Counted from the stretch's first letter, positions 1 through 8,097 are shown. The stretch: DNA of 47,443 nucleotides from an uncultured Clostridia bacterium (GCA_944377425.1 CALWEX010000047.1:1-47443), one strand, 5' to 3'. Translations and numbers: made by a program. Notes: generated by a model from the letters alone, not told the origin.

Positions 1-282
1 CCAGATAAACCGCTTATGGAAGAAATTATAAAGGTACACTTTGATAACCTTGACCAGAAGCTTCTTGATAGTGTAATGGAAGTATTCTACTGGATTAGAG
101 ATTTAAGCAGTATTAATAAAAAACCAAGCACATCAGAGGTTATAGACTGGATTCAAGCGCTTGAAATAGGCGGCATTCCGGCTGATAAAATAAAAGAAGA
201 AATTCCTTTTGCCGGTGTTCTTCTTAAAAAGAATGAGGACCTTGATACTCTCGAAAGAAGCCGCAGAAGGTTTCGTGCCTGA
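1..282 (+). CDS. MoxR-family AAA+ ATPase, C-terminal fragment
   Basis: The open frame runs in from the left edge (the first five codons are already in frame), so this is the 3' end of a longer gene and the ATG at 16 is internal. The visible part is the helical lid after the AAA+ core. The phrase KKPSTSEVIDWIQAL is typical of MoxR ATPases (recalled family pattern), and the final residues are basic. MoxR proteins act as chaperone-like ATPases and are usually encoded beside a von Willebrand factor A protein, as here, where the next gene starts 18 bp downstream. The nucleotide-binding motifs lie outside the window, so catalytic competence cannot be judged. Confidence 0.85.
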   Translation, partial: PDKPLMEEIIKVHFDNLDQKLLDSVMEVFYWIRDLSSINKKPSTSEVIDWIQALEIGGIPADKIKEEIPFAGVLLKKNEDLDTLERSRRRFRA

Positions 283-300
283 GAGTAAAGGGGTGTTTAA

Positions 301-1497
301 ATGTTTACATCGTTTTTTTACCTCTTAAGGTCAAGAGGCCTTGATGTGTCGCTTAACGAGTGGCTTACTCTTATGGAAGCCCTTGATAAGGATTTGGCTC
401 ACAACAGCCTTACAGGGTTTTATTACCTTTCAAGAAGCATACTTGTAAAAAGCGAAAGTGATTTTGATAAGTTTGATGGTGCGTTCTTGGAATACTTTAA
501 AGATATACAAACTTATGAGGAGTTGCCAAAAGAGCTTATTGACTGGCTTAATAACCCTAAGGAAAAGAAAAATAATTATGATAAGGCTCAAGACGAAAAG
601 AACCTTGCTTTAAGCCTTCAGGAAATACAGAAAATGCTTTTGGAAAGACTTAAAGAGCAGGACAGTGAGCACAACGGAGGAAGCTACTGGGTAGGAACAG
701 GCGGTATGTCTGTTTTTGGAAATAACGGAAATGCGTCAAACGGTATACGTGTAGGCGGTGTATCCAGAAGACACAGTGCTATGCAGGTTGCTGGTGAAAG
801 ACAGTTTAGGGATTTTAGAAATGATACTGTTCTTGATTTAAGGCAGTTTCAAATGGCTTTTAGAAGGCTCAGACAGTTTTCTAGCCGTATAGATGCACCT
901 AAAACAGAGCTTGATGTTGACGCTACAATAGATGAAACATGCAATAACGCAGGTAATCTTAAAGTGGTTTATGGCAGGCCAAGAAAAAACACTGTTAAGG
1001 TTTTACTTTTAATGGACAGCGGCGGCTCTATGGACTATTACAGCGGTCTTTGCAGTGCTTTATTCCAAGCAGTGCAGAAAAGCAGTCACTTTAAGGATTT
1101 AAAGGTATATTATTTCCACAACTGCATTTATTCAATGCTCTACAAAGACCCATACTGCATGTACGGCAACTGGGTAGAAACAGAATGGGTGCTTAACAAT
1201 ATTTCTTCAGACTATAAGGTTATTATAGTTGGTGACGCTTCTATGGAGCCGAGCGAGCTTTTTGGAAGCAGTTATTACAATTATGGTGCAAGAAATGAAA
1301 CACCAGGTATTGAATATTTAAAGCGGTTTAAAGAAAAATACAAGCATTTGGTTTGGCTTAACCCTATTGTGGATTTGGGCTGGAGAACAGGATATTGGCG
1401 CCAGACATACGATGCAATTAAGGCTGAGTTTGATATGTATCCTTTAACTGTTCAGTCACTGGATAAAGCAATTAAAAAATTAATGGTTTCAAAATAA
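301..1497 (+). CDS. VWA domain-containing protein (CoxE-like), MoxR partner
   Basis: This 398-residue cytoplasmic protein has no signal peptide or membrane segment. The N-terminal third is helical, the middle has a Gly/Asn-rich linker (about 122-150), and the C-terminal half is a VWA fold. The metal-ion-dependent adhesion site is seen as D239-S-G-G-S243, with a later VIIVGDASMEP strand/loop that would supply further metal ligands. VWA proteins of the CoxE type work with MoxR ATPases in assembling or activating metal-enzyme complexes; the target here is unknown. The start has an AAAGGGG ribosome site 7-14 bases upstream. It is probably co-transcribed with the ATPase before it. Confidence 0.85.
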   Translation: MFTSFFYLLRSRGLDVSLNEWLTLMEALDKDLAHNSLTGFYYLSRSILVKSESDFDKFDGAFLEYFKDIQTYEELPKELIDWLNNPKEKKNNYDKAQDEKNLALSLQEIQKMLLERLKEQDSEHNGGSYWVGTGGMSVFGNNGNASNGIRVGGVSRRHSAMQVAGERQFRDFRNDTVLDLRQFQMAFRRLRQFSSRIDAPKTELDVDATIDETCNNAGNLKVVYGRPRKNTVKVLLLMDSGGSMDYYSGLCSALFQAVQKSSHFKDLKVYYFHNCIYSMLYKDPYCMYGNWVETEWVLNNISSDYKVIIVGDASMEPSELFGSSYYNYGARNETPGIEYLKRFKEKYKHLVWLNPIVDLGWRTGYWRQTYDAIKAEFDMYPLTVQSLDKAIKKLMVSK

Positions 1498-1510
1498 ATA
1501 TTAAGTCTCG

Positions 1511-1539
1511 TTGACAAAGCGTGATATAAAATCTATAAT
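1511..1539 (+). promoter_or_regulatory. Sigma-A promoter for the DUF402-radC-pspC operon
   Basis: A perfect consensus pair is present: TTGACA at 1511-1516, a 17-base spacer, and TATAAT at 1534-1539. Predicted transcription start is near 1546, about 30 bases before the ATG at 1575. No overlapping operator is evident. Confidence 0.85.
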
Positions 1540-1574
1540 CAACTTAAATAAATTTTTAGTTTGTGAGGCGCGTT

Positions 1575-2066
1575 ATGGATAATATTAAGCTTTATAGGAA
1601 AAGATATATTCCCAACGAGACTGTTTTTTTAAAAGATGACGAAATAATCTCTGTCGACAGTGAAACTATAATTACAAAATGGGATACTTTAAAACCGAGA
1701 AAAGACTTTGCCAAAGGAATTTCGGTTTATTACCTAAAAGAAGGCTATAAAGTAAGCGAGTTGATTAATTCTGATAATAAAACAGTATATTATTATTGTG
1801 ATATTATAGAGCCGATTTATAATGAAAAAGATAATTCTTACATATTTAATGACCTTTTGGCTGATGTTAAAGTATATTCTAACGGCAAAATAGAGGTTGT
1901 TGATTTGGACGAGCTAGCAGAGGCCTTTAAAAAAGGGCTTATTACATCATCTCAGTTATGTAAAGCGTTAAAACAGCTTGATAGACTTTTAAAAATTATT
2001 TACAGCAATGGCATAGAAAGTATTTTGCCAAGGAAAGGTATAACTGATGTCCGAGAACAAAAATGA
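1575..2066 (+). CDS. DUF402 domain-containing protein
   Basis: About 163 residues. The C-terminal half carries the DUF402 pattern: DLLADVKVYSNGKIEVVDLDEL followed by AFKKGLIT and a helical tail. Some DUF402 proteins (the Ntdp type) are nucleoside tri/diphosphatases, but the precise activity of this one is unknown. I start at ATG 1575 rather than GTG 1563, because the GTGAGG at 1563-1568 is itself a good ribosome site 6 bases before the ATG. It is the first gene of a promoter-led operon, and its 3' end overlaps radC by 20 bases. Confidence 0.75.
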   Translation: MDNIKLYRKRYIPNETVFLKDDEIISVDSETIITKWDTLKPRKDFAKGISVYYLKEGYKVSELINSDNKTVYYYCDIIEPIYNEKDNSYIFNDLLADVKVYSNGKIEVVDLDELAEAFKKGLITSSQLCKALKQLDRLLKIIYSNGIESILPRKGITDVREQK

Positions 2067-2766
2067 ATCTAATAAAGCACCTGCTGTTCATACTGGGCAC
2101 AGGAAAAGAATGAAAGAAAGATTTTTTAACGGCGGGGCTGCTAATTTTGCTGACCATGAATTAATTGAAATGTTGTTATATAACACATTTCCAAGAAAAG
2201 ATACAAATGAGCTTGCTCATAAAATTCTAAATGAGTATGATAATAATCTTTGTATGCTTGTAGAGGCAGACCCAGCTGATTTAATGTTCAGGTGTGGTCT
2301 TAATGAAAATACGGCAATGTTCTTTTCTATAATGTCTGAAATTTTAAGAAGATATTCGGCACAGAGATATAAAAAGAGAACATTAATAGACAGTTCTGAA
2401 ATAGCTGGAAACTATGCTGTATACCTTTTGGCAAACGAAAAAAGAGAATGTTTTTATGTTATTTGTTTAGATGCGCAAAGCAGACTTATTAATTCTTCGC
2501 TTATAAGCCGTGGCACTGTAAACGAAACTCATGTATACATAAGAAATGTGGCAGAAGCTGCTGTTAAATATAACGCAAGGAGCGTAATACTGGCGCATAA
2601 TCATCCTGGTGGCGGGCTTGTGCCTTCTGTTAGTGATATTGAAACAACAGTCAGCATTATAAAAATGCTTAACATGATAGATGTTTATGTTTCAGACCAT
2701 ATTATTGTTGCTGATGACAAATATTTGAGTATGGCAGATGAAGGTCTTGTTAAGAACTCAATTTAA
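2047..2766 (+). CDS. radC: RadC-family JAB/JAMM-domain protein
   Basis: 239 residues. The N-terminal part resembles the helix-hairpin-helix region of RadC/UPF0758 proteins. The C-terminal JAMM metal site is complete: H184-x-H186-P, S194 and D197 (from HNHPGG...SVSD). JAMM proteins are zinc metallo-isopeptidase folds; RadC was once tied to DNA repair, but its biochemical role remains uncertain. The start lies inside the end of the DUF402 gene with AAGGAAAGG upstream, implying translational coupling. The N-terminus is somewhat divergent from textbook RadC, but the JAMM motif makes the assignment firm. Confidence 0.88.
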   Translation: MSENKNESNKAPAVHTGHRKRMKERFFNGGAANFADHELIEMLLYNTFPRKDTNELAHKILNEYDNNLCMLVEADPADLMFRCGLNENTAMFFSIMSEILRRYSAQRYKKRTLIDSSEIAGNYAVYLLANEKRECFYVICLDAQSRLINSSLISRGTVNETHVYIRNVAEAAVKYNARSVILAHNHPGGGLVPSVSDIETTVSIIKMLNMIDVYVSDHIIVADDKYLSMADEGLVKNSI

Positions 2767-2781
2767 AAGGAGAGATGTTTT

Positions 2782-3024
2782 ATGGGTAACAAAAGACTTT
2801 GTAAGGCTGAAAAAGGAAAGAAAATTTGCGGAGTTTGCCTTGGTATAGCAAATTATCTGAATATTGATGTTACACTTGTTCGTATTATTTGGGCAGCGGT
2901 AACTTTCTTTACAAGTATTGTGCCAGGTGTTATTTTATACTTTATATGTGCTTTTGTAATGCCTGAAGATGATGGAAGCTCAGACCCAAACGGACCTATA
3001 GACGGAGATTTTAAAGAGTTATAA
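2782..3024 (+). CDS. PspC domain membrane protein
   Basis: 80 residues that are essentially one PspC domain: a basic N-terminus, KKICGVCLGIANYLNIDVTLVR, then a hydrophobic segment (about 33-60) ending in CAFVMPEDD. PspC proteins sit in the inner membrane and in some bacteria sense envelope stress with PspA/PspB; neither partner is in this window. It is the last gene of the operon (15 bp after radC, ribosome site AAGGAGAG) and is followed by two hairpins. Confidence 0.88.
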   Translation: MGNKRLCKAEKGKKICGVCLGIANYLNIDVTLVRIIWAAVTFFTSIVPGVILYFICAFVMPEDDGSSDPNGPIDGDFKEL

Positions 3025-3089
3025 TACTGTATATAATGCCGTAAACAGCAACTTTTATATTTTAGTAATTGGGTTTTACGATAATAATA

Positions 3090-3124
3090 AAACAGACAGA
3101 TTATTTAATAGGCTGTCTGTTTTT
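3090..3124 (+). terminator. Intrinsic terminator after pspC gene
   Basis: Arms ACAGACAG (3092-3099) and CTGTCTGT (3113-3120), extended by A/T pairs, followed by a T run. Confidence 0.8.
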
Positions 3125-3177
3125 AGTATAGTGAGCAAATTACAATATTATTTTTTGATTATAATAACAGATAATAG

Positions 3178-3217
3178 GAAAGCACGGAATCTTTATTATT
3201 AAAGACTTCGTGCTTTC
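3178..3217. terminator. Long hairpin between convergent genes, probably a bidirectional terminator
   Basis: An 18-base stem with one mismatch (3178-3195 pairs with 3200-3217) closes on a 4-base loop. It lies between the plus-strand pspC gene and the minus-strand antiporter gene. The T run is better on the plus strand than on the minus strand. Confidence 0.65.
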
Positions 3218-3273
3218 ATTTTCTCATGGAATTGACCATAAGAGCGTCTTGCTAAATTATAATTTAAAGGATT

Positions 3274-4467
3274 TTAAGCTGTAGTATTTGCAGTTTCAGG
3301 AGCTTTTTCAGTCATGCTGGCTTTAAGAAGAACTGGTGTAAGAAGGGTAGCACCTACAACGGCTATTACAATAGCAGGGAACACAGCAGGATTTACAAGG
3401 CCTGCATCCATTCCTTTTTGAGCAGCCATAAAAGCAACTTCTCCACGTGATACCATACCGATACCTACGTTCAAAGATTCTTTTGTTGTAAGACCGCATA
3501 CTCTAGCTCCAAGGCCACAGCCAATCATTTTTGAAACAACTGCCATTACAAGAAGAATTATTGTAAATACAATAAGACCGGCGTTAATTCCTGTAATATC
3601 CGTACCAATACCTATACTTGCAAAGAATACTGGTGAGAAGAGAATATAAGATGCTACAGTCATCTTTTTAGCAATGGCTGTTTTTGTATTTGTAATGTTG
3701 CAAAGTATTAAACCAGCAATATATGAACCTGTAATATCTGCAACACCAAAGAATCTTTCTGCAACATAAGACATCATTAAGCAAAAAGCAAGTGCCCAAA
3801 CTGCCACACGTCTGCTTTGTCCATGGTTTTTGTCCATACCCTTGAATATAATGTGAACAAAAAATCCAATAACACATGCAAAAACAAAGAAAAGAACAAT
3901 TTTTAAAAGAACAATGCTTGGGTTAGCACTTTCACCGCCTAAGCTTGTTACAACTGAAAGAGCAATTATACCAAGAACATCATCAATAATTGCGGCACCT
4001 ATAATAGTGTTTCCTACACGGCTTTTAAGCTGGCCCATTTCGTTTAAAGTTTCAACTGTAATGCTAACTGATGTTGCTGTAAATACAACACCAACAAATG
4101 CAGCACTTAATACGTTTTTAGCTGTAAAGCTGTCGGCGTAGAACAAATAATACACACCGCCACAGAGTACAAGCGGTACTAAAACACCAATAAGAGCTAC
4201 AACAAAACAAGCAACGCCACTCTTTTTAAGGTCATTTATATTTGTATCAAGACCGGCAATGAACATAAGCATTATAACGCCTATTTCAGCTGTTTTTGTA
4301 AGAAAATCAGTTTTAGCAACAATACCAAGACAGCTTGGTCCAAGTATAATACCCGCAAGAAGGGCACCTACAACTTGGGGCAGGTGAACTTTTTCTGTAA
4401 GAAGACCAAATGCTTTTGTTGACAGAAGTATAATTGCTAAGAAAATTAAGAAATCGTAGTTTTCCAT
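3274..4467 (-). CDS. Kef/CPA2-family cation:proton antiporter
   Basis: 397 residues with 11-12 strongly hydrophobic segments and almost no soluble domain. The N-terminal VGALLAGIILGPSCLG and the mid-protein IGAAIIDDVLGI are hallmark CPA2 stretches; the DD pair is the expected ion-binding site. The protein would exchange Na+ or K+ for H+ at the cytoplasmic membrane. No regulatory KTN/TrkA-N domain follows, so it is the short membrane-only type. It is monocistronic, with its own consensus promoter on the minus strand and a GGAGG ribosome site before the ATG. Ion specificity cannot be read from sequence. Confidence 0.88.
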   Translation of the reverse strand: MENYDFLIFLAIILLSTKAFGLLTEKVHLPQVVGALLAGIILGPSCLGIVAKTDFLTKTAEIGVIMLMFIAGLDTNINDLKKSGVACFVVALIGVLVPLVLCGGVYYLFYADSFTAKNVLSAAFVGVVFTATSVSITVETLNEMGQLKSRVGNTIIGAAIIDDVLGIIALSVVTSLGGESANPSIVLLKIVLFFVFACVIGFFVHIIFKGMDKNHGQSRRVAVWALAFCLMMSYVAERFFGVADITGSYIAGLILCNITNTKTAIAKKMTVASYILFSPVFFASIGIGTDITGINAGLIVFTIILLVMAVVSKMIGCGLGARVCGLTTKESLNVGIGMVSRGEVAFMAAQKGMDAGLVNPAVFPAIVIAVVGATLLTPVLLKASMTEKAPETANTTA

Positions 4468-4510
4468 ATTAGAAGCCTCCTTGAGAGTTTATTTTCTTAA
4501 AGCAGTTGCA

Positions 4511-4539
4511 ATTATATCCTTATGAAACGTTATTGTCAA
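4511..4539 (-). promoter_or_regulatory. Sigma-A promoter for the antiporter gene
   Basis: On the minus strand: TTGACA (4539-4534), 17-base spacer, TATAAT (4516-4511). It is a perfect consensus promoter about 45 bases before the start codon. Confidence 0.85.
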
Positions 4540-4756
4540 ATTTTTGTATGCAAAATACTGCAAAAAATTACTTAAAAATATTAATGCTAAATTAGACAAA
4601 AAAACAATTTAATATTTAAAGAAAAAATTGTATACAAAATACGGATAGTGTAATTTTTAATAGAACACAACGAAAATGCCCTAAAATACTTGATTTTTAA
4701 AAATTAAAAACAGATTAAATTGGTAAAATTGCACAAAAATTAGTTGAAAATTAAAT

Positions 4757-4818
4757 TATATAAATTTACTTAAAGTTTTGCAGAGGTAATTTGTATTAAT
4801 AATATATAAATTTACTTA
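4757..4818. repeat. Two copies of a 16-bp direct repeat
   Basis: TATATAAATTTACTTA occurs at 4757-4772 and 4803-4818, 46 bp apart. The setting is very AT-rich, so chance or local duplication is possible. Confidence 0.6.
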
Positions 4819-4844
4819 GTAAAATAGATACTAAAAAATCAAAT

Positions 4845-4876
4845 AAAAAAGCCGCATGTATTTTATACCATGCGGC
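4845..4876 (-). terminator. Intrinsic terminator of the LCP gene
   Basis: GCCGCATG (4851-4858) pairs with CATGCGGC (4869-4876). Read on the minus strand, the stem is followed by TTTTTTATTT. Confidence 0.85.
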
Positions 4877-4898
4877 AATGCTGTATGTTTTTATGTGT

Positions 4899-5924
4899 TT
4901 AATTAGTGTTTGTTTCTTGGTTTGTATCTTCTGTAGAATTGTATTCTGAGAAAGGTATATCATCATATATAAATTTCTTAATCATATCTGAAGCTGTATC
5001 TAAGTCGTATGAATAGCACCAAATTTCTCCTATATATCCGCCTGTATGCTCAATATACTCATTAGGCATGCCACATGTTTCCATAGTAGGATTTTTTGTT
5101 ATTACAACACTAGATAGCTGAAGTATTTCATCAGTGCTTAAAGAAGTTGTAACATATGGCATTAACTTACTAACTATTGAAGGATACTGCAAAGGTGAAA
5201 CGTCTAACATTTTGTCAAATATTAATTCGAGAACTTCTCTCTGTCTTTCTGTACGTGCGTCATCACTGTCACTTTTTCTTATTCTTGAATAGCACAATGT
5301 TTGAGCTCCGTTTAAATGAACCATTCCGCTTTCAGAAAGAGTTTCGTTTGTTGTTTCAGCAATTATCCTATTAAATTCTTGTCTTTCATCTTCTGTAATT
5401 TCTACATCAACTCCGCCAAGAATATCAATTATTTCTGTCAGCTGGTCAAAGTTTACACTTACAAAATCTGTTATATCAAGACCAAAATTTGAATTAAGAG
5501 TTTTAACGGCAAGCTCAGCGCCGCCATAAGCGTATGCATGATTAATCTTTGTTTGGCCATGGCCAGGTATATCAACGTATGTATCACGTGCTATACTTAT
5601 TAATTTTATTTTACCATTTTTAGGGTTTACAGAAGCTATAATTATTGTATCTGACCTTCCGCCGTCTATATTTTCTCTTGAGTCTGTGCCGAAAAGAGCA
5701 ATATTTTTTATTTTCATGTCTTTATACTCATCGGCTACTTCGTTAACAGAAAGATTTTCTGTTGAAAGATTTTCTTTATTTAAGCCGCCTATTGTAAACA
5801 TAAAAACAGCAAAGGCAAGTATAAAGAATACAGCTACTATAGAGAATGTTATTACTATAAATTCAAGTAAAAGATTTCTTCGCTTTTTCTTTCGGGTATG
5901 TCTTCTCCTTATATTTTTATTCAT
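4899..5924 (-). CDS. LytR-CpsA-Psr (LCP) family cell-wall ligase
   Basis: 341 residues. A very basic N-terminus (NIRRRHTRKKKRR) precedes one signal-anchor helix (about residues 20-45), leaving the LCP domain outside the cell. Family blocks are clear: FGTDSREN, GRSDTIIIASVNP, SIARDTYVDIPG, KINHAYAYGG, and the basic DDARTERQREVL that contacts the lipid pyrophosphate. LCP enzymes transfer undecaprenyl-linked glycopolymers to peptidoglycan. I start at ATG 5924, 8 bases after GGAGG (5933-5937), rather than at the TTG five codons upstream, which lacks a ribosome site. It has its own promoter and terminator. Confidence 0.9.
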   Translation of the reverse strand: MNKNIRRRHTRKKKRRNLLLEFIVITFSIVAVFFILAFAVFMFTIGGLNKENLSTENLSVNEVADEYKDMKIKNIALFGTDSRENIDGGRSDTIIIASVNPKNGKIKLISIARDTYVDIPGHGQTKINHAYAYGGAELAVKTLNSNFGLDITDFVSVNFDQLTEIIDILGGVDVEITEDERQEFNRIIAETTNETLSESGMVHLNGAQTLCYSRIRKSDSDDARTERQREVLELIFDKMLDVSPLQYPSIVSKLMPYVTTSLSTDEILQLSSVVITKNPTMETCGMPNEYIEHTGGYIGEIWCYSYDLDTASDMIKKFIYDDIPFSEYNSTEDTNQETNTN

Positions 5925-5958
5925 ATAAAAAACCTCCAAATTAATCTAAACCTAAAAT

Positions 5959-5986
5959 AGTATACCATATTATTTTTAGCTGACAA
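5959..5986 (-). promoter_or_regulatory. Sigma-A promoter for the LCP gene
   Basis: Minus strand: TTGTCA (5986-5981), 16-base spacer, TATACT (5964-5959). It is close to consensus and about 35 bases before the start codon. Confidence 0.7.
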
Positions 5987-6064
5987 TAATTTTATAAAAA
6001 AATAAATAATTATTAATAAAAATGTTGTTAATATTTTATTTTTAATTAGCTTATAAATCATTCC

Positions 6065-6094
6065 GTATAAAACCTGCCTTCTGTGGGAAAAATT
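6065..6094 (+). promoter_or_regulatory. Sigma-F-type promoter driving sigG
   Basis: GTATA at 6065-6069, exactly 15 bases, then GGGAAAAATT at 6085-6094. This matches the Bacillus subtilis sigma-F consensus (GYWTA-N15-GGnrAnAnTR, recalled) at all but the last base. Predicted start is near 6101, 20 bases before the ATG. In B. subtilis, sigG is a sigma-F target, so the position agrees with established biology. Confidence 0.7.
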
Positions 6095-6121
6095 AAAAAA
6101 GCAGAAGAGGGAGGTATATTT

Positions 6122-6895
6122 ATGGCTTTTAATAAGGTAGAAATATGCGGAGTTAATACCTCAAAGCTCCCGATATTGAGTGCCAAAGAAAAGGCGGAGC
6201 TTTTTGAAGAGATTAAAAAAGGCAATGAGGAAGCTAAACAAAAATATATATATGGCAATTTAAGGCTGGTTTTAAGTGTTATACAGCGTTTTTCCAACAG
6301 AGGAGAGGTTATGGACGATTTGTTTCAGGTTGGATGTATAGGCCTTATTAAGGCTATAAATAATTTCGACACAGAGCAGAATGTCCAGTTTTCCACATAT
6401 GCCGTGCCAATGATAATTGGAGAGGTAAGAAGGTATTTAAGGGATAATAATTCTATTAGAGTAAGCCGCAGTTTAAGGGATACGGCTTATAAAGCTTTAC
6501 AGGCAAAAGAACGCCTTACAAACAAACTTTCAAGGGAGCCTAAAATAGAAGAAATAGCAAAAGAGCTGGAAATGGATAAGGCCGATGTGCTTATTGCTCT
6601 TGATGCCATTCAAGAGCCTATGTCACTTTATGAGCCTGTTTTTCATGACGGCGGAGATACGCTTTATGTTATGGATCAGATAAGTGATGAAAAAAATAAG
6701 GATATGAAATGGCTTGATAATATTTCAATTTCACAAGCAATGACTCACCTTACACCAAGAGAAAAGCACATATTGAATTTAAGATTTTTTGAGGGCAAAA
6801 CTCAAATGGAGGTAAGCAGTGAAGTGGGTATAAGTCAGGCACAGGTTTCACGCCTTGAAAAAAGTGCCCTTAAGCATATGAGAAAATTTATGTAA
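6122..6895 (+). CDS. sigG: Forespore sigma factor G
   Basis: 257 residues, close to the usual SigG length. It begins with NKVEICGVNTSKLP, the signature N-terminus of SigG, then region 2 ([33 protein letters not shown]), region 3, and a region 4 helix-turn-helix (KTQMEVSSEVGISQAQVSRLEKSAL). SigG directs late forespore genes such as SASPs and germination genes. I chose ATG 6122: GGGAGG lies at 6109-6114, and the in-frame upstream start at 6083 falls inside the promoter. Many Firmicutes carry sigG directly after spoIIGA-sigE; here it stands alone. Confidence 0.93.
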   Translation: MAFNKVEICGVNTSKLPILSAKEKAELFEEIKKGNEEAKQKYIYGNLRLVLSVIQRFSNRGEVMDDLFQVGCIGLIKAINNFDTEQNVQFSTYAVPMIIGEVRRYLRDNNSIRVSRSLRDTAYKALQAKERLTNKLSREPKIEEIAKELEMDKADVLIALDAIQEPMSLYEPVFHDGGDTLYVMDQISDEKNKDMKWLDNISISQAMTHLTPREKHILNLRFFEGKTQMEVSSEVGISQAQVSRLEKSALKHMRKFM

Positions 6896-6914
6896 AACAA
6901 AAGAATACGCAAAA

Positions 6915-6965
6915 TAGACAACACCTCTTTTTAGTTGTATAATTATATAGTCAGTATACAATTAT
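6915..6965 (+). promoter_or_regulatory. Promoter with overlapping palindrome upstream of the MaoC gene
   Basis: TAGACA (6915-6920), a 17-base spacer and TATAAT (6938-6943) form a near-consensus sigma-A promoter. The -10 box lies in the left arm of an imperfect inverted repeat: 14-base arms with one mismatch, TGTATAATTATATA at 6936-6950 and TATACAATTATACA at about 6955-6968, around a 5-base centre. The palindrome also covers the expected transcription start, as an operator for a repressor would. The regulator is not identified. Confidence 0.6.
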
Positions 6966-6989
6966 ACATTTAAAACGGAGGTGTTTTTT

Positions 6990-7454
6990 ATGTCCGAAAG
7001 GCTTGATCCAGATAGTTTAAACATGAAAGGATATAGTATAGATGAGCTTTATATCGGCAAAAAAGCAAGCTTTACAAAAACAATAACAGAGCATGATGTT
7101 TATACTTTTGCTGGTCTTTGCTGCGACTTTAACCCACTGCACGTAAACGCTGAATATGCGAAAAAATCAAGATTTGGCGAAAGAATAGCCCATGGAATGC
7201 TTACAGCGTCTCTTTATTCAACAATGATAGGTATGTGCATACCAGGGGCTGACGCTATATTCCTTGGTCAAAGCTGCCGTTTTGTGCGTCCTGTTAAATT
7301 TGGCGATACAGTTACAATTACAGGTGAGGTTACAGAAATAAGAAAAGAAAAAAGAATAGTTACACTTAAAATGACTATTGTTAACCAAAGAGGCGAAGTT
7401 GTTATAGAAGGCGACGCTACAGCAATGGCTAATAAAGGTATGGAACAGGTTTGA
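6990..7454 (+). CDS. MaoC-like (R)-specific enoyl-CoA hydratase
   Basis: 154 residues folding as a single hot-dog domain. The hydratase motif is seen as DFNPLHVNAEYA (catalytic Asp and His of the D-x-N-P-x-H pattern), followed by the substrate-pocket stretch GERIAHGMLTASLYS. Family members hydrate trans-2-enoyl-CoA to (R)-3-hydroxyacyl-CoA; the precise substrate is unknown. I start at ATG 6990, 8 bases after GGAGG (6977-6981), instead of the GTG that lies in that ribosome site. It is followed after 14 bp by an isochorismatase-family hydrolase, probably in one transcript, behind a promoter with an operator-like palindrome. Confidence 0.85.
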   Translation: MSERLDPDSLNMKGYSIDELYIGKKASFTKTITEHDVYTFAGLCCDFNPLHVNAEYAKKSRFGERIAHGMLTASLYSTMIGMCIPGADAIFLGQSCRFVRPVKFGDTVTITGEVTEIRKEKRIVTLKMTIVNQRGEVVIEGDATAMANKGMEQV

Positions 7455-7468
7455 AAGGAGAATATAAA

Positions 7469-8011
7469 ATGAAGTTATTGGCAGAAGATACAATGGCTCT
7501 TGTTATAGACTATCAGGAAAAACTTATTCCTGTTATTAATAATAACGAAGAAATAGTTAATAAAACTTCAATACTTATTAAAGGTTTAAGAGAGCTTGAA
7601 GTGCCTATTATAGTTTCTCAGCAGTACACAAAAGGCTTGGGAAACACTATAGAGCCTATTGCTGAAGCTTTAGGTGATTTTGAGCCTTTTGACAAAAAGA
7701 GCTTCAGTCTTATAGGTGATGAAGATATAAATCGTGCCATTAAACATACAGGCAGAAGAAATGTTATTGTTTGCGGTGTTGAGGCACATATTTGTGTTTT
7801 ACAAACTCTTTTAGACCTTATTGAAGAAGGTTATAATGTATATCTTGTTGAGGACTGCATAGGTTCAAGAAAAGAAAACGACAAAGTTATGGCCTGCCAC
7901 AGGGCTGAAAATGAAGGCGGTTATATTACTACATACGAGGCTGTTTTATACGAGCTTACAGGCGGAGCCGGTAATCCTCACTTTAAAGCTATTTCAAAAC
8001 TTACAAAATAA
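7469..8011 (+). CDS. Isochorismatase-family cysteine hydrolase
   Basis: 180 residues. The catalytic triad of the family is visible: Asp in ALVIDYQEK near the N-terminus, Lys in FDKKSFSL, and Cys in GVEAHICVLQT, which also carries the usual cis-peptide region. Relatives include nicotinamidase, isochorismatase and various amidases, and the substrate cannot be told from motifs. ATG 7469 has AAAGGAG at the right distance; the upstream TTG at 7451 overlaps the preceding gene and has none. It is the second gene of the MaoC transcript, ending at a strong terminator. Confidence 0.87.
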   Translation: MKLLAEDTMALVIDYQEKLIPVINNNEEIVNKTSILIKGLRELEVPIIVSQQYTKGLGNTIEPIAEALGDFEPFDKKSFSLIGDEDINRAIKHTGRRNVIVCGVEAHICVLQTLLDLIEEGYNVYLVEDCIGSRKENDKVMACHRAENEGGYITTYEAVLYELTGGAGNPHFKAISKLTK

Positions 8012-8035
8012 AAGTAAAAAATTGGTATATATTTT

Positions 8036-8073
8036 AAAAAAGACGGGCAAAATTATAAAGCCTGTCTTTTTTT
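8036..8073 (+). terminator. Intrinsic terminator after the isochorismatase gene
   Basis: AGACGGGC (8041-8048) pairs with GCCTGTCT (8060-8067), extended by flanking A/T pairs and followed by seven T residues. Confidence 0.88.
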
Positions 8074-8097
8074 ATATTAATTTTGAATACGATTGTT

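Larger units (their letters stand above)
4468..4898. other. AT-rich intergenic region between two minus-strand genes
   Basis: 431 bp without a supported gene. It holds the antiporter promoter (4511-4539), a 16-bp direct repeat (4757-4772 and 4803-4818), and the terminator of the LCP gene (4845-4876). The rest is very AT-rich, with no ORF or RNA structure I can support. Confidence 0.7.

Noticed and set aside
6083..6121. Upstream start for sigG
   Set aside because: It lies within the sigma-F promoter; GGGAGG and the conserved SigG N-terminus support ATG 6122.
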